Source: Burkholderiaceae bacterium (GTDB taxonomy: Bacteria; Pseudomonadota; Gammaproteobacteria; Burkholderiales; Burkholderiaceae). Taken from it: a stretch of 5,866 nt of DNA. Where the stretch lies: positions 1-5,866 of the forward strand of contig CANBYN010000126.1 in the NCBI GenBank assembly GCA_947373615.1, in the 5' to 3' direction. The translations under genes and the position numbers were made by a program. Shown piece after piece: positions 1 to 5,866 of this stretch (its first letter is position 1; the number at the start of each line of letters is the position of its first letter). The notes beneath the pieces were generated by a model. It ran no database searches. It worked only from the letters and a program-made list of their open reading frames with translations, and was not told where the DNA came from.

Positions 1-1502
1 AGCGCGAAGAATTTAATACCCTAGCAAAACAGGGTTTCAATCGCATTCCTATTGTCAAAGAGGTATTAGCTGATTTAGAAACTCCTCTTTCGCTTTACGT
101 CAAGCTGAGCCAGGCTTTTGGCACAAAGAATACATATCTCTTAGAGTCAGTTTTAGGTGGTGAGCGTTTCGGTCGTTTCTCCTTTGTGGGCTTGCCTGCT
201 AAAACTATTGTGCGCACAGTGGGCACCCCCTCTTCCCCAATTAATGAAGTCCTTACTGATGGCAAAGTAATTGAGCGCAATACTGAGAATCCGCTTGATT
301 TTGTTGACGCATATTTCAAGCGTTTTAAGGTAGCTCTTCAACCTGGTCTACCGCGTTTCTGTGGTGGTCTTGCTGGTTACTTTGGATATGACACTGTTCG
401 TTATATCGAATCTCGTCTTGCCGTTCATCAATTGCCTGATGAACTAGGCGTACCAGATATTCAGCTAATGTTGACTGAAGAATTGGCAGTAATTGACAAC
501 GTAGCAGGCAAAATTTATTTCATCGTTTATGCAGACCCTGGTGTTATCAATGGATTTGAGAAGGCTCAAGACCGCTTAAAAGAATTGCTTTCCTGCCTTA
601 GTAAAACAGCAAATATGCCGCCCTCATTGCCCAGTACTAAAACTGAGCTCATTCGCAAATTTAAGGCTGCAGACTTTGAATCTGCCGTACGAAAAACCAA
701 AGAATATATTTTGGCCGGCGACTGCATGCAAGTCGTCATAGGCCAACGCATCAGCAAACCATTTACCGATAGCCCATTAGCTCTTTATAGGGCGCTACGT
801 TCTTTAAACCCATCGCCTTATATGTATTTCTATGATTTTGGCGATATGCAAATTGTGGGGTCTTCCCCAGAAATCCTGGTTCGACAAGAACAACGGGCTG
901 CAGAAAAAATTGTGACAATTCGTCCTCTTGCGGGCACACGTCCTCGCGGCACGAATCCAGAAGAAGATCAACGCTTGGCAAAAGAGCTCTTAGCTGACCC
1001 CAAAGAAATTGCTGAACATGTCATGCTGATTGACTTAGCTCGCAATGACGTGGGTCGGATTGCCAAAACTGGATCGGTAAAAGTCACGGACTCAATGTCA
1101 ATTGAAAAGTACTCCCACGTTCAACATATCGTAAGTTCTGTTGAAGGCGATCTCTTAGACAATATGAGCAATATGGATGTGCTCCGTGCCACTTTCCCTG
1201 CAGGCACCTTGTCTGGAGCACCAAAAATTCGCGCAATGGAAATCATTGATGAAATGGAAATTGTGAAGCGCGGCGTATATGGTGGAGCAGTAGGCTACCT
1301 CTCCTTCTCAGGAGATATGGATGTAGCGATTGCCATCCGTACCGGCGTCATTCGTGATGGCATGCTGCACTCCCAAGCTGGCGCCGGTGTAGTTGCTGAC
1401 TCTGACCCAACTGCCGAATGGAATGAAACCGAAGCCAAAGCGCGCGCAGTATTAACAGCCGCTGATTTTGTACAAGGAGGACTCGATGCTCCTAATGATT
1501 GA
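1..1502 (+). CDS. trpE: Anthranilate synthase component I, TrpE (5' end cut by window edge)
   Basis: TrpE converts chorismate to anthranilate, using ammonia passed from TrpG, as the first committed step of tryptophan synthesis in the cytoplasm. The frame is open to the left edge, with its first full codon at base 3. It gives 499 visible residues, close to the family length of about 500, so only a few residues are missing. Visible-residue numbers follow. The N-terminal regulatory domain carries the LLES motif at 46-49, which in studied enzymes forms the tryptophan feedback pocket. The chorismate-binding domain has GSSPEIL (286-292), RPLAGTRPRG (307-316), EHVMLIDLARND (338-349), H375 in the VQH segment (matching the catalytic His of enteric TrpE), the FPAGTLSGAPK segment (398-408), RGVYGGAVGY (423-432), and the metal-ligand region with E475 in NETEAK (474-479). 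Because LLES is intact, feedback inhibition by tryptophan is likely. It is the first visible gene of the trp run and overlaps trpG by 17 bp. Its promoter and start codon lie outside the window. Confidence 0.97.
   Translation, partial: REEFNTLAKQGFNRIPIVKEVLADLETPLSLYVKLSQAFGTKNTYLLESVLGGERFGRFSFVGLPAKTIVRTVGTPSSPINEVLTDGKVIERNTENPLDFVDAYFKRFKVALQPGLPRFCGGLAGYFGYDTVRYIESRLAVHQLPDELGVPDIQLMLTEELAVIDNVAGKIYFIVYADPGVINGFEKAQDRLKELLSCLSKTANMPPSLPSTKTELIRKFKAADFESAVRKTKEYILAGDCMQVVIGQRISKPFTDSPLALYRALRSLNPSPYMYFYDFGDMQIVGSSPEILVRQEQRAAEKIVTIRPLAGTRPRGTNPEEDQRLAKELLADPKEIAEHVMLIDLARNDVGRIAKTGSVKVTDSMSIEKYSHVQHIVSSVEGDLLDNMSNMDVLRATFPAGTLSGAPKIRAMEIIDEMEIVKRGVYGGAVGYLSFSGDMDVAIAIRTGVIRDGMLHSQAGAGVVADSDPTAEWNETEAKARAVLTAADFVQGGLDAPND
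1474..1480 (+). promoter_or_regulatory. Strong Shine-Dalgarno site for trpG
   Basis: The sequence AAGGAGG lies 5 bases before the ATG at 1486, inside the last codons of trpE. It matches the 16S anti-Shine-Dalgarno sequence fully and decides the trpG start in favour of 1486 over the in-frame TTG at 1468, which lies upstream of the site, and the ATG at 1495, which is 14 bases from it. It is the only clear Shine-Dalgarno site at a gene start in this window. Confidence 0.9.
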
Positions 1503-2052
1503 TAACTACGATTCTTTTACATATAACCTCGTGCAATACTTTGCTGAACTAGGAGAGGAAGTAAAAGTATTACGGAATGATGAAATTTCAGTAGCAGATA
1601 TTGCAAAACTCAATCCTGCTCGCATTTGCATTTCGCCTGGTCCCTGCAGTCCATCTGAGGCCGGAATATCTGTAGAAACGATTAAACGTTATGCGGGACT
1701 GATTCCAATTCTTGGGGTTTGTCTCGGACATCAAGCTATTGGTGAAGCCTTTGGCGGGAAAGTCATTCGCGCCCAAAAGGTGATGCACGGCAAAACCGAT
1801 AGCATTCATCACAGAGGTGTTGGAGTTTTTAAAAATTTACCTGATCCATTCAAAGTTACGCGTTACCACTCCCTGGCCATTGAGAAAAACTCATTGCCAG
1901 CAGCGCTAGAGGTTACCGCAACCTCGTCTGATGGAGAGATTATGGGTGTACGTCACCGTGAGCTTGCGGTTGAAGGCGTGCAGTTCCATCCTGAATCTAT
2001 TCTGTCTGAGCATGGTCATGCCCTACTCAAGAATTTTTTACAAAATAATTAA
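1486..2052 (+). CDS. trpG: Anthranilate synthase component II, glutamine amidotransferase TrpG
   Basis: TrpG hydrolyses glutamine and channels the ammonia to TrpE. It is a class I glutamine amidotransferase, 188 residues long, as is usual for stand-alone TrpG. Seen in the sequence are the N-terminal IDNYDSFTYNLVQY block (5-18), the oxyanion-loop SPGP (50-53), the nucleophile C79 in GVCLGHQ (77-83), the HGK block (101-103), the RYHSL block (126-130), and the rest of the catalytic triad, H168 and E170, in FHPES (167-171). All catalytic residues are present. Paralogous PabA proteins look very similar and TrpG can serve both anthranilate and aminodeoxychorismate synthases in some bacteria. The placement directly after trpE supports the trp role. 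The ATG sits 17 bp inside trpE behind a strong ribosome binding site, which suggests coupled translation and matched amounts of the two subunits. Confidence 0.96.
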   Translation: MLLMIDNYDSFTYNLVQYFAELGEEVKVLRNDEISVADIAKLNPARICISPGPCSPSEAGISVETIKRYAGLIPILGVCLGHQAIGEAFGGKVIRAQKVMHGKTDSIHHRGVGVFKNLPDPFKVTRYHSLAIEKNSLPAALEVTATSSDGEIMGVRHRELAVEGVQFHPESILSEHGHALLKNFLQNN

Positions 2053-2064
2053 GTTATAAGCACC

Positions 2065-3090
2065 ATGCAAATTACCCCTCAAGAAGCCCTACAACGCTGC
2101 ATAGAACATCGCGAGCTTTTCCACGATGAAATGACAGCCATGATGCGCCTCATCATGAGTGGCGAAATGTCGCCAGAGCTTGTGGCAGGATTGTTGGTAG
2201 CACTACGCACCAAGAAAGAGACCGTTGGAGAAATTGCTGCGGCCGCGCAAGTAATGCGCGAGTTTGCAACACCCGTTCAGGTTGATGACCGCACGCATTT
2301 AGTTGATGTAGTAGGGACTGGCGGTGATGGCGCCCACACCTTCAATATCTCTACAGCAGCCATGTTTATTGCCGCTGCGGCTGGAGCAAAAATTGCAAAG
2401 CATGGCAATCGGAGTGTAAGCAGCAAATCTGGTAGTGCAGATGTACTTGAGGCATTAGGGGTTAATTTAGCTCTGTCCGCCGAACAAGTCGCTACATGCA
2501 TCTCTAAAGTGGGAGCCGGCTTTATGTTTGCCCCAAATCATCATCCTGCAATGAAAAATGTAGTGCCAATTCGCAAGCAATTGGGCGTACGCACAATATT
2601 TAATATCTTGGGGCCGCTAACCAATCCAGCCGATGCCAAACGTATTTTGATGGGCGTTTTTCATCCTGATCTCGTGGGCATTCAAGCACGTGTATTACAA
2701 GCCCTAGGCATGGATCATGCTTTGGTAGTTTATGGACGTGATGGTTTAGATGAGATTTCTCTAGAAGGCGCCACCCTAGTTGGGGAATTGAAAGATGGGG
2801 TAGTTCGTGAATATGAAATCCATCCTAAAGATTTTGGCTTACCCACAGCTCCAACTAGCAGCTTCAAAGTAGCAAATGCCGAAGAATCTAAACAAATTGT
2901 TTTAAATGTAATAGACAATAATCCTAGTGCTGCAAGCGATATTGTTTGTTTGAATGCTGGTGCTACGCTATATGTGGCAGGAGTCGCCAAAGATATTGCT
3001 AGCGGCATTACGATGGCAAAAGCTGCGATTGCGTCTGGAGCAGCACGTCAAAAGCTAGACGCATTTGTCGCCGCTACTCAATCTAAATAA
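2065..3090 (+). CDS. trpD: Anthranilate phosphoribosyltransferase TrpD
   Basis: TrpD transfers the phosphoribosyl group of PRPP to anthranilate, giving N-(5-phosphoribosyl)anthranilate, the second step after chorismate. The protein is 341 residues, the normal length, and is not fused to TrpG as it is in enteric bacteria. An N-terminal helical domain (about 1-70) is followed by the PRPP-binding GTGGDG loop (84-89), the NIST motif (94-97), KHGNRSVSSKSGSAD (112-126), R170 and VRTIFNILGPLTNP (175-188), which line the anthranilate site, and the metal-binding D229-E230 pair in GLDEIS. No key residue is missing. It starts 12 bp after the trpG stop. No good Shine-Dalgarno sequence precedes the ATG, so translation probably depends on ribosomes finishing trpG. 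Confidence 0.97.
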   Translation: MQITPQEALQRCIEHRELFHDEMTAMMRLIMSGEMSPELVAGLLVALRTKKETVGEIAAAAQVMREFATPVQVDDRTHLVDVVGTGGDGAHTFNISTAAMFIAAAAGAKIAKHGNRSVSSKSGSADVLEALGVNLALSAEQVATCISKVGAGFMFAPNHHPAMKNVVPIRKQLGVRTIFNILGPLTNPADAKRILMGVFHPDLVGIQARVLQALGMDHALVVYGRDGLDEISLEGATLVGELKDGVVREYEIHPKDFGLPTAPTSSFKVANAEESKQIVLNVIDNNPSAASDIVCLNAGATLYVAGVAKDIASGITMAKAAIASGAARQKLDAFVAATQSK

Positions 3091-3099
3091 AACTAATCC

Positions 3100-3903
3100 A
3101 TGAGCGATATTCTCGAAAAAATTGTTGCAACCAAAAAAATTGAAATTGCTAACTGCATGCAGAAAGTATCCCTTGGAAATCAACGGGACATTGCACAGGC
3201 CAATAACATTGATGCTTCTCTAAAGCCACGTGGCTTTATTCGCTCCATAGAACAGAAAATTGCAGCAGGCAATGCTGGTGTGATTGCCGAGATTAAAAAA
3301 TCAAGCCCCAGTAAAGGCGTCTTGCGCGAGGATTTCATCCCCGCAGAAATTGCTCGCTCTTATGAAAAACATGGGGCAGCATGTTTATCTGTTCTAACAG
3401 ATGTTGAGTATTTCCAAGGCTGCAACGCTTATCTTCAAGAGGCGCGTTCTGCTTGCAGCATTCCCGTCTTACGAAAAGATTTCACTATAGATCCTTACCA
3501 GGTATATGAAGCGCGTGCAATGGGTGCGGATGCCATTCTTTTAATAGTTGCTTGTCTTGAAGTTAGCCAGATGAAAGACCTTGAGGCATGTGCTCATGAG
3601 TTAGGATTAGACGTACTGGTTGAAGTACACAATGCACCAGAGCTCGAACACGCATTAGATTTAAAAACGCCCCTACTTGGAATTAATAACCGTAACCTCA
3701 AGACTTTTGAGGTAACCTTGCAAACCACCCTATCACTGCTTTCTATGGTTCCAGACAATAAAACGTTAGTTACCGAGTCAGGGATACTGAGCCGTGCCAA
3801 TGTGAAATTAATGCGCGATAACCAGATCAATGCTTTCTTAGTGGGAGAAGCATTTATGCGTGCAACCGATCCTGGCATGGCACTTGGCGAACTATTTTTC
3901 TAA
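3100..3903 (+). CDS. trpC: Indole-3-glycerol phosphate synthase TrpC (monofunctional)
   Basis: TrpC closes the indole ring, turning 1-(2-carboxyphenylamino)-1-deoxyribulose 5-phosphate into indole-3-glycerol phosphate with loss of CO2 and water. The protein is a single (beta/alpha)8 barrel of 267 residues. There is no C-terminal TrpF domain as in E. coli, so the isomerase must be encoded elsewhere. Residues that match the known active site are E64 and K66 in AEIKKSSPSKG (63-73), K126 in PVLRKDF (122-128), E175 in VLVEVH (172-177), N196 in GINNRNL (194-200), and S227 in TESGI (225-229). The phosphate-binding VGEAFMR stretch (248-254) is also present. The ATG is 9 bp after the trpD stop with no evident Shine-Dalgarno site, so reinitiation is likely. 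It is the last gene of the run, and a terminator follows 73 bp after its stop. Confidence 0.97.
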   Translation: MSDILEKIVATKKIEIANCMQKVSLGNQRDIAQANNIDASLKPRGFIRSIEQKIAAGNAGVIAEIKKSSPSKGVLREDFIPAEIARSYEKHGAACLSVLTDVEYFQGCNAYLQEARSACSIPVLRKDFTIDPYQVYEARAMGADAILLIVACLEVSQMKDLEACAHELGLDVLVEVHNAPELEHALDLKTPLLGINNRNLKTFEVTLQTTLSLLSMVPDNKTLVTESGILSRANVKLMRDNQINAFLVGEAFMRATDPGMALGELFF

Positions 3904-3976
3904 ATCTTTTTCAAAAGTTCACGTTATATTTAATATGAGAAATTAGTAACGCTGATCCAAAGACGTCTCCAATACG
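3904..3976 (+). other. 3' untranslated stretch between trpC and the terminator
   Basis: These 73 bases are AT-rich and hold no credible gene, no convincing promoter and no tRNA-like fold. They contain an AT-only palindrome centred near 3931 and a short perfect palindrome, AGACGTCT, at 3961-3968. Both are of a size expected by chance. Confidence 0.6.
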
Positions 3977-4017
3977 CAATATAAAAAAGTCCTGATTGAA
4001 AGGGCTTTTTTATATTG
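3977..4017. terminator. Bidirectional hairpin terminator between convergent trpC and ychF
   Basis: The left arm at 3977-3992 (CAATATAAAAAAGTCC) and the right arm at 4002-4017 (GGGCTTTTTTATATTG) form a 16-bp stem around a 9-base loop, extendable by one T-A pair. Six A bases (3983-3988) and six T bases (4006-4011) flank the GC-rich tip, so either strand yields a hairpin followed by a U run. On the + transcript position 3990 pairs as a U.G wobble with 4004. On the - transcript the same position is a C.A mismatch, so the hairpin should be tighter for the trp message. It ends 22 bp before the ychF stop codon. Confidence 0.92.
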
Positions 4018-4039
4018 GGGGTTAGCAGTGAAAAATTGA

Positions 4040-5134
4040 TTAGACGTTGAACAAGAAATTCAGCACATCCCCATCCTTAACTACATACTCTTTGCCTTCA
4101 GCACGCATCTTTCCAGCCTCTTTGGCGCCTGACTCACCCTTGAATTGGATGAAGTCACCATAAGAAATGGTTTGGGCGCGAATAAAGCCACGTTCAAAGT
4201 CTGTATGAATCACACCAGCAGCCTGAGGCGCGGTATCGCCCAAATGAATAGTCCAAGCACGAACTTCTTTCACGCCTGCAGTGAAATAGGTTTGCAACCC
4301 GAGCAAAGCATAGCCCGCACGAATCACTCGATCCAATCCAGGCTCTTCCATTCCCAAATCTGCTAAAAATTCAGCTTTATCAGCATCATCCAGATCGGCA
4401 ATCTCCGCCTCAATTGCTGCGCAAACCGCAACAACCGGAGCGCCTTCTTTAGCTGCATGCTGCCTTACAGCCTCAAGATGTGGGTTATTGGTAAACCCAT
4501 CCTCTTTGACGTTGGCGACATACATTGCTGGTTTTGCAGTAATTAAGCATAGGGGCTTAATGACCAATTTTTCTTCATCAGTTAAATGAAGACTACGAAC
4601 TGGCAACGCAGAATCTAAATGGGCTTGCACTTTCGTCAATACTGCGACCAAAGCAGCAGCTTCTTTATCGTTACCTGACTTAGCAGCTTTAGTAGAGCGA
4701 TTAAGGGTTTTTTCAACCGTGGCTAAATCGGAAAGAGCTAATTCGGTATCAATCACGCCAATATCAGCAATCGGGTCGATTTTTCCAGCTACGTGAATCA
4801 CGTTCGGATCTTCAAAACAGCGCACTACATGAGTAATGGCATCTGTTTCACGAATATTTGCCAAAAACTGATTTCCAAGCCCCTCGCCTTTAGAAGCGCC
4901 AGCAACTAAGCCTGCAATATCGACAAACTCGACAGCAGCAGGAAGAATACGCTCAGGCTTCACAATCTCAGCCAAGGCGGCAAGACGGGGGTCTGGAACC
5001 TCAACCACCCCTACATTGGGCTCAATCGTGCAGAAAGGATAGTTTTCAGCCGCGATTCCAGCTTTGGTAAGCGCATTAAAGAGGGTAGATTTGCCGACGT
5101 TAGGCAGGCCGACGATGCCACATTTCAAAGACAT
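4040..5134 (-). CDS. ychF: Redox-regulated ATPase YchF (OLA1 family)
   Basis: YchF is a cytoplasmic P-loop NTPase of the TRAFAC class, Obg family. It prefers ATP over GTP, binds ribosomes, and in E. coli affects the oxidative stress response and start-codon selection. The 364 residues match the family's normal 363-364. The G domain shows the Walker A loop GLPNVGKS (9-16), the conserved NYPFCTIEPN block (31-40), the G3 motif DIAGL (72-76) followed by the GASKGEGLGNQFL stretch (79-91), and N208-V-K-E211 in place of the NKxD of true GTPases, which is the hallmark of the ATP-preferring YchF group. A helical insert spans about 130-190. The C-terminal TGS-type domain (about 278-364) contains TYFTAGVKEVRAW (282-294) and ends in DGDVLNFLFNV. 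The start is fixed by the invariant N-terminus. No Shine-Dalgarno site precedes it. It converges on trpC and diverges from the hydroxylase gene. Confidence 0.97.
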   Translation of the reverse strand: MSLKCGIVGLPNVGKSTLFNALTKAGIAAENYPFCTIEPNVGVVEVPDPRLAALAEIVKPERILPAAVEFVDIAGLVAGASKGEGLGNQFLANIRETDAITHVVRCFEDPNVIHVAGKIDPIADIGVIDTELALSDLATVEKTLNRSTKAAKSGNDKEAAALVAVLTKVQAHLDSALPVRSLHLTDEEKLVIKPLCLITAKPAMYVANVKEDGFTNNPHLEAVRQHAAKEGAPVVAVCAAIEAEIADLDDADKAEFLADLGMEEPGLDRVIRAGYALLGLQTYFTAGVKEVRAWTIHLGDTAPQAAGVIHTDFERGFIRAQTISYGDFIQFKGESGAKEAGKMRAEGKEYVVKDGDVLNFLFNV

Positions 5135-5174
5135 AGCGTTATTGTAAAGGGGCTGGTTTCGATATCATCGAGTT
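5135..5174. promoter_or_regulatory. 40-bp divergent start region of ychF and the UbiH-like gene, with candidate overlapping promoters
   Basis: Neither gene has a recognisable Shine-Dalgarno sequence here. On the - strand a TACAAT hexamer (5146-5141) ends 6 bases before the ychF ATG. On the + strand a TATCAT hexamer (5163-5168) ends 6 bases before the hydroxylase ATG, with a TTGTAA hexamer at 5142-5147 as a possible but closely spaced -35 (15-base spacer). No good -35 for ychF is seen. A short inverted repeat, TCGAT-ATC-ATCGA (5159-5171), overlaps the + strand hexamer. The promoters may instead lie inside the opposite genes, so this call is tentative. Confidence 0.3.
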
Positions 5175-5866
5175 ATGTCAGAAGCTAACCCAAATATCCC
5201 CCCCAAATCTCCGGCTTATTCCGCCAAAACCCACACAACAGATATAGTCGTGGTCGGCGGAGGCATTGCTGGCAAGGCTTGCGCCCTTGGTTTGGCGCAA
5301 CTTGGCTTACAAACCATCGAAATTGCACCGGACTTAGAGCATTACGTGGCCACACCCCAAGGATCCCAATGGAGTCAAAGAATTTATGCTTTTTCGCCAA
5401 GCACTCAAAAATTACTGGCCAATTTACAGATTTGGGATGCTCTTGACCATAGTCGACTTCAGCCCGTGCGCGATATGCGGATCTACGGAGATCGTGGTGA
5501 AAAACATGACCAACTCCATCTTTCCGCATTTGAGGCAGGCACCCCTCAACTTGCGTGGATCGGCGAATCCAACTTAATTGAACATACTCTTGATCAAGCC
5601 TCCCGCTTTCAAAATAAATTGGAACGCATCAATGACGTCGTTGAAAAAATAGAAGTGGACACTGATGGCGCCACCCTATCCCTAAGAAGTGGTGTCAAAA
5701 TTCGCACTCAACTTGTTGTAGCTGCAGATGGTGCAAATTCTCCGATTCGAGCAGAAATCGGAATTACCACGAGTGAAGAAAGTTACTCTCAAAGTGCGGT
5801 AGTAGCAAATTGGATTTGCTCTTATCCACATCTTGAAACTGCCTTTCAGTGGTTTCTACCAGGCGG
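5175..5866 (+). CDS. UbiH/UbiF/VisC/COQ6-family FAD-dependent hydroxylase (3' end cut by window edge)
   Basis: Members of this flavoprotein family hydroxylate the ring of ubiquinone precursors using NAD(P)H and O2. Which ring position this one acts on cannot be read from the fragment. The visible 230 residues are a little over half of the usual 390-410. After an unconserved, proline-containing N-terminal tail (1-22) comes the FAD-binding Rossmann start IVVVGGGIAGKACALGLA (24-41, glycines G28, G30, G33), then the family segment SQRIYAFSPST (67-77) and the second FAD motif VVAADGANSPIR (181-192). The frame leaves the window at a FQWFLPGG stretch, matching the family's conserved region before the third FAD motif. 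An in-frame stop at 5145-5147 and the lack of other start codons after it fix the start at 5175. Oddly, the end of the second beta strand reads TIEIAPD, with alanine where an acidic FAD-ribose ligand is usual. A different flavin monooxygenase substrate is possible. Confidence 0.88.
   Translation, partial: MSEANPNIPPKSPAYSAKTHTTDIVVVGGGIAGKACALGLAQLGLQTIEIAPDLEHYVATPQGSQWSQRIYAFSPSTQKLLANLQIWDALDHSRLQPVRDMRIYGDRGEKHDQLHLSAFEAGTPQLAWIGESNLIEHTLDQASRFQNKLERINDVVEKIEVDTDGATLSLRSGVKIRTQLVVAADGANSPIRAEIGITTSEESYSQSAVVANWICSYPHLETAFQWFLPG

Noticed and set aside
186..188. GTG at 186 as the start of trpE
   Set aside because: The same frame stays open to the left edge and the upstream 61 codons encode the conserved TrpE N-terminus, including the LLES feedback motif, so this is an internal valine codon.
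1468..1470. TTG at 1468 as the start of trpG
   Set aside because: It would put the strong AAGGAGG site inside the coding sequence and add six residues before the conserved N-terminus. The ATG at 1486 has ideal spacing.
1..3903. Possible undescribed system embedded in the trp region
   Set aside because: All four frames match well-known enzymes along their full length with intact active sites, and there is no leftover space larger than 12 bp between them.
3908..3936. Possible + strand promoter (TTTTCA, 17-base gap, TAATAT) after trpC
   Set aside because: The -35 match is poor, the stretch is AT-rich so -10-like words are expected, and only the terminator lies downstream before a convergent gene.
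3922..3951. CGTTA / TAACG inverted repeat with a 20-base loop after trpC
   Set aside because: The five-base arms with a long, unpaired AT-rich loop are too weak to support an RNA structure call.
5185..5529. 114-codon open frame on the - strand opposite the hydroxylase gene
   Set aside because: It lies wholly antisense to a well-supported gene, and its translation resembles no family I recognise. Open frames of this size opposite coding DNA are common.
5386..5577. 63-codon open frame on the + strand inside the hydroxylase gene
   Set aside because: It is an out-of-frame reading of the conserved hydroxylase coding sequence, with no recognisable protein or ribosome binding site.

Overview
This window is ordinary chromosomal housekeeping DNA, most likely from a low-GC betaproteobacterium of the Burkholderiaceae. 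Polynucleobacter is my best guess. That rests on the gene order trpE-trpG-trpD-trpC with trpG as a separate gene and trpC not fused to trpF, on the wording of the TrpE and TrpD N-termini, and on the moderate base composition. The genus is an inference from memory of protein families, not from a search.

Region 1 (1-3903, + strand) holds four tightly packed tryptophan genes. trpE enters from the left edge and lacks only its first few codons. trpG overlaps its end by 17 bp, and trpD and trpC follow after gaps of 12 and 9 bp. TrpE with TrpG makes anthranilate from chorismate and glutamine, TrpD attaches phosphoribose to it, and TrpC closes the indole ring to give indole-3-glycerol phosphate. The isomerase TrpF and the synthase TrpA/TrpB needed for this pathway are not in the window. 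In related bacteria they form a separate trpF-trpB-trpA cluster. No trp promoter or leader is visible because the window starts inside trpE.

Region 2 (3904-4039) is a 136-bp gap between convergent genes. It holds a strong hairpin terminator that can serve both trpC (+) and ychF (-), although its pairing is better in the trp direction.

Region 3 (4040-5134, - strand) is a complete ychF, a universally conserved P-loop ATPase of the Obg family. Only 40 bp away and divergent from it is the 5' part of an FAD-dependent UbiH/UbiF/COQ6-type hydroxylase (5175 to the right edge), probably for ubiquinone synthesis. That 40-bp spacer must hold the translation starts of both genes, and it shows a symmetrical arrangement of -10-like hexamers.

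I found no mobile elements, CRISPR arrays, tRNA or rRNA genes, or evidence of an undescribed multi-gene system. The observations offered for a second look are small-scale: start-site architecture, the asymmetric terminator, translational coupling in the trp operon, and a substituted FAD-site position in the hydroxylase.
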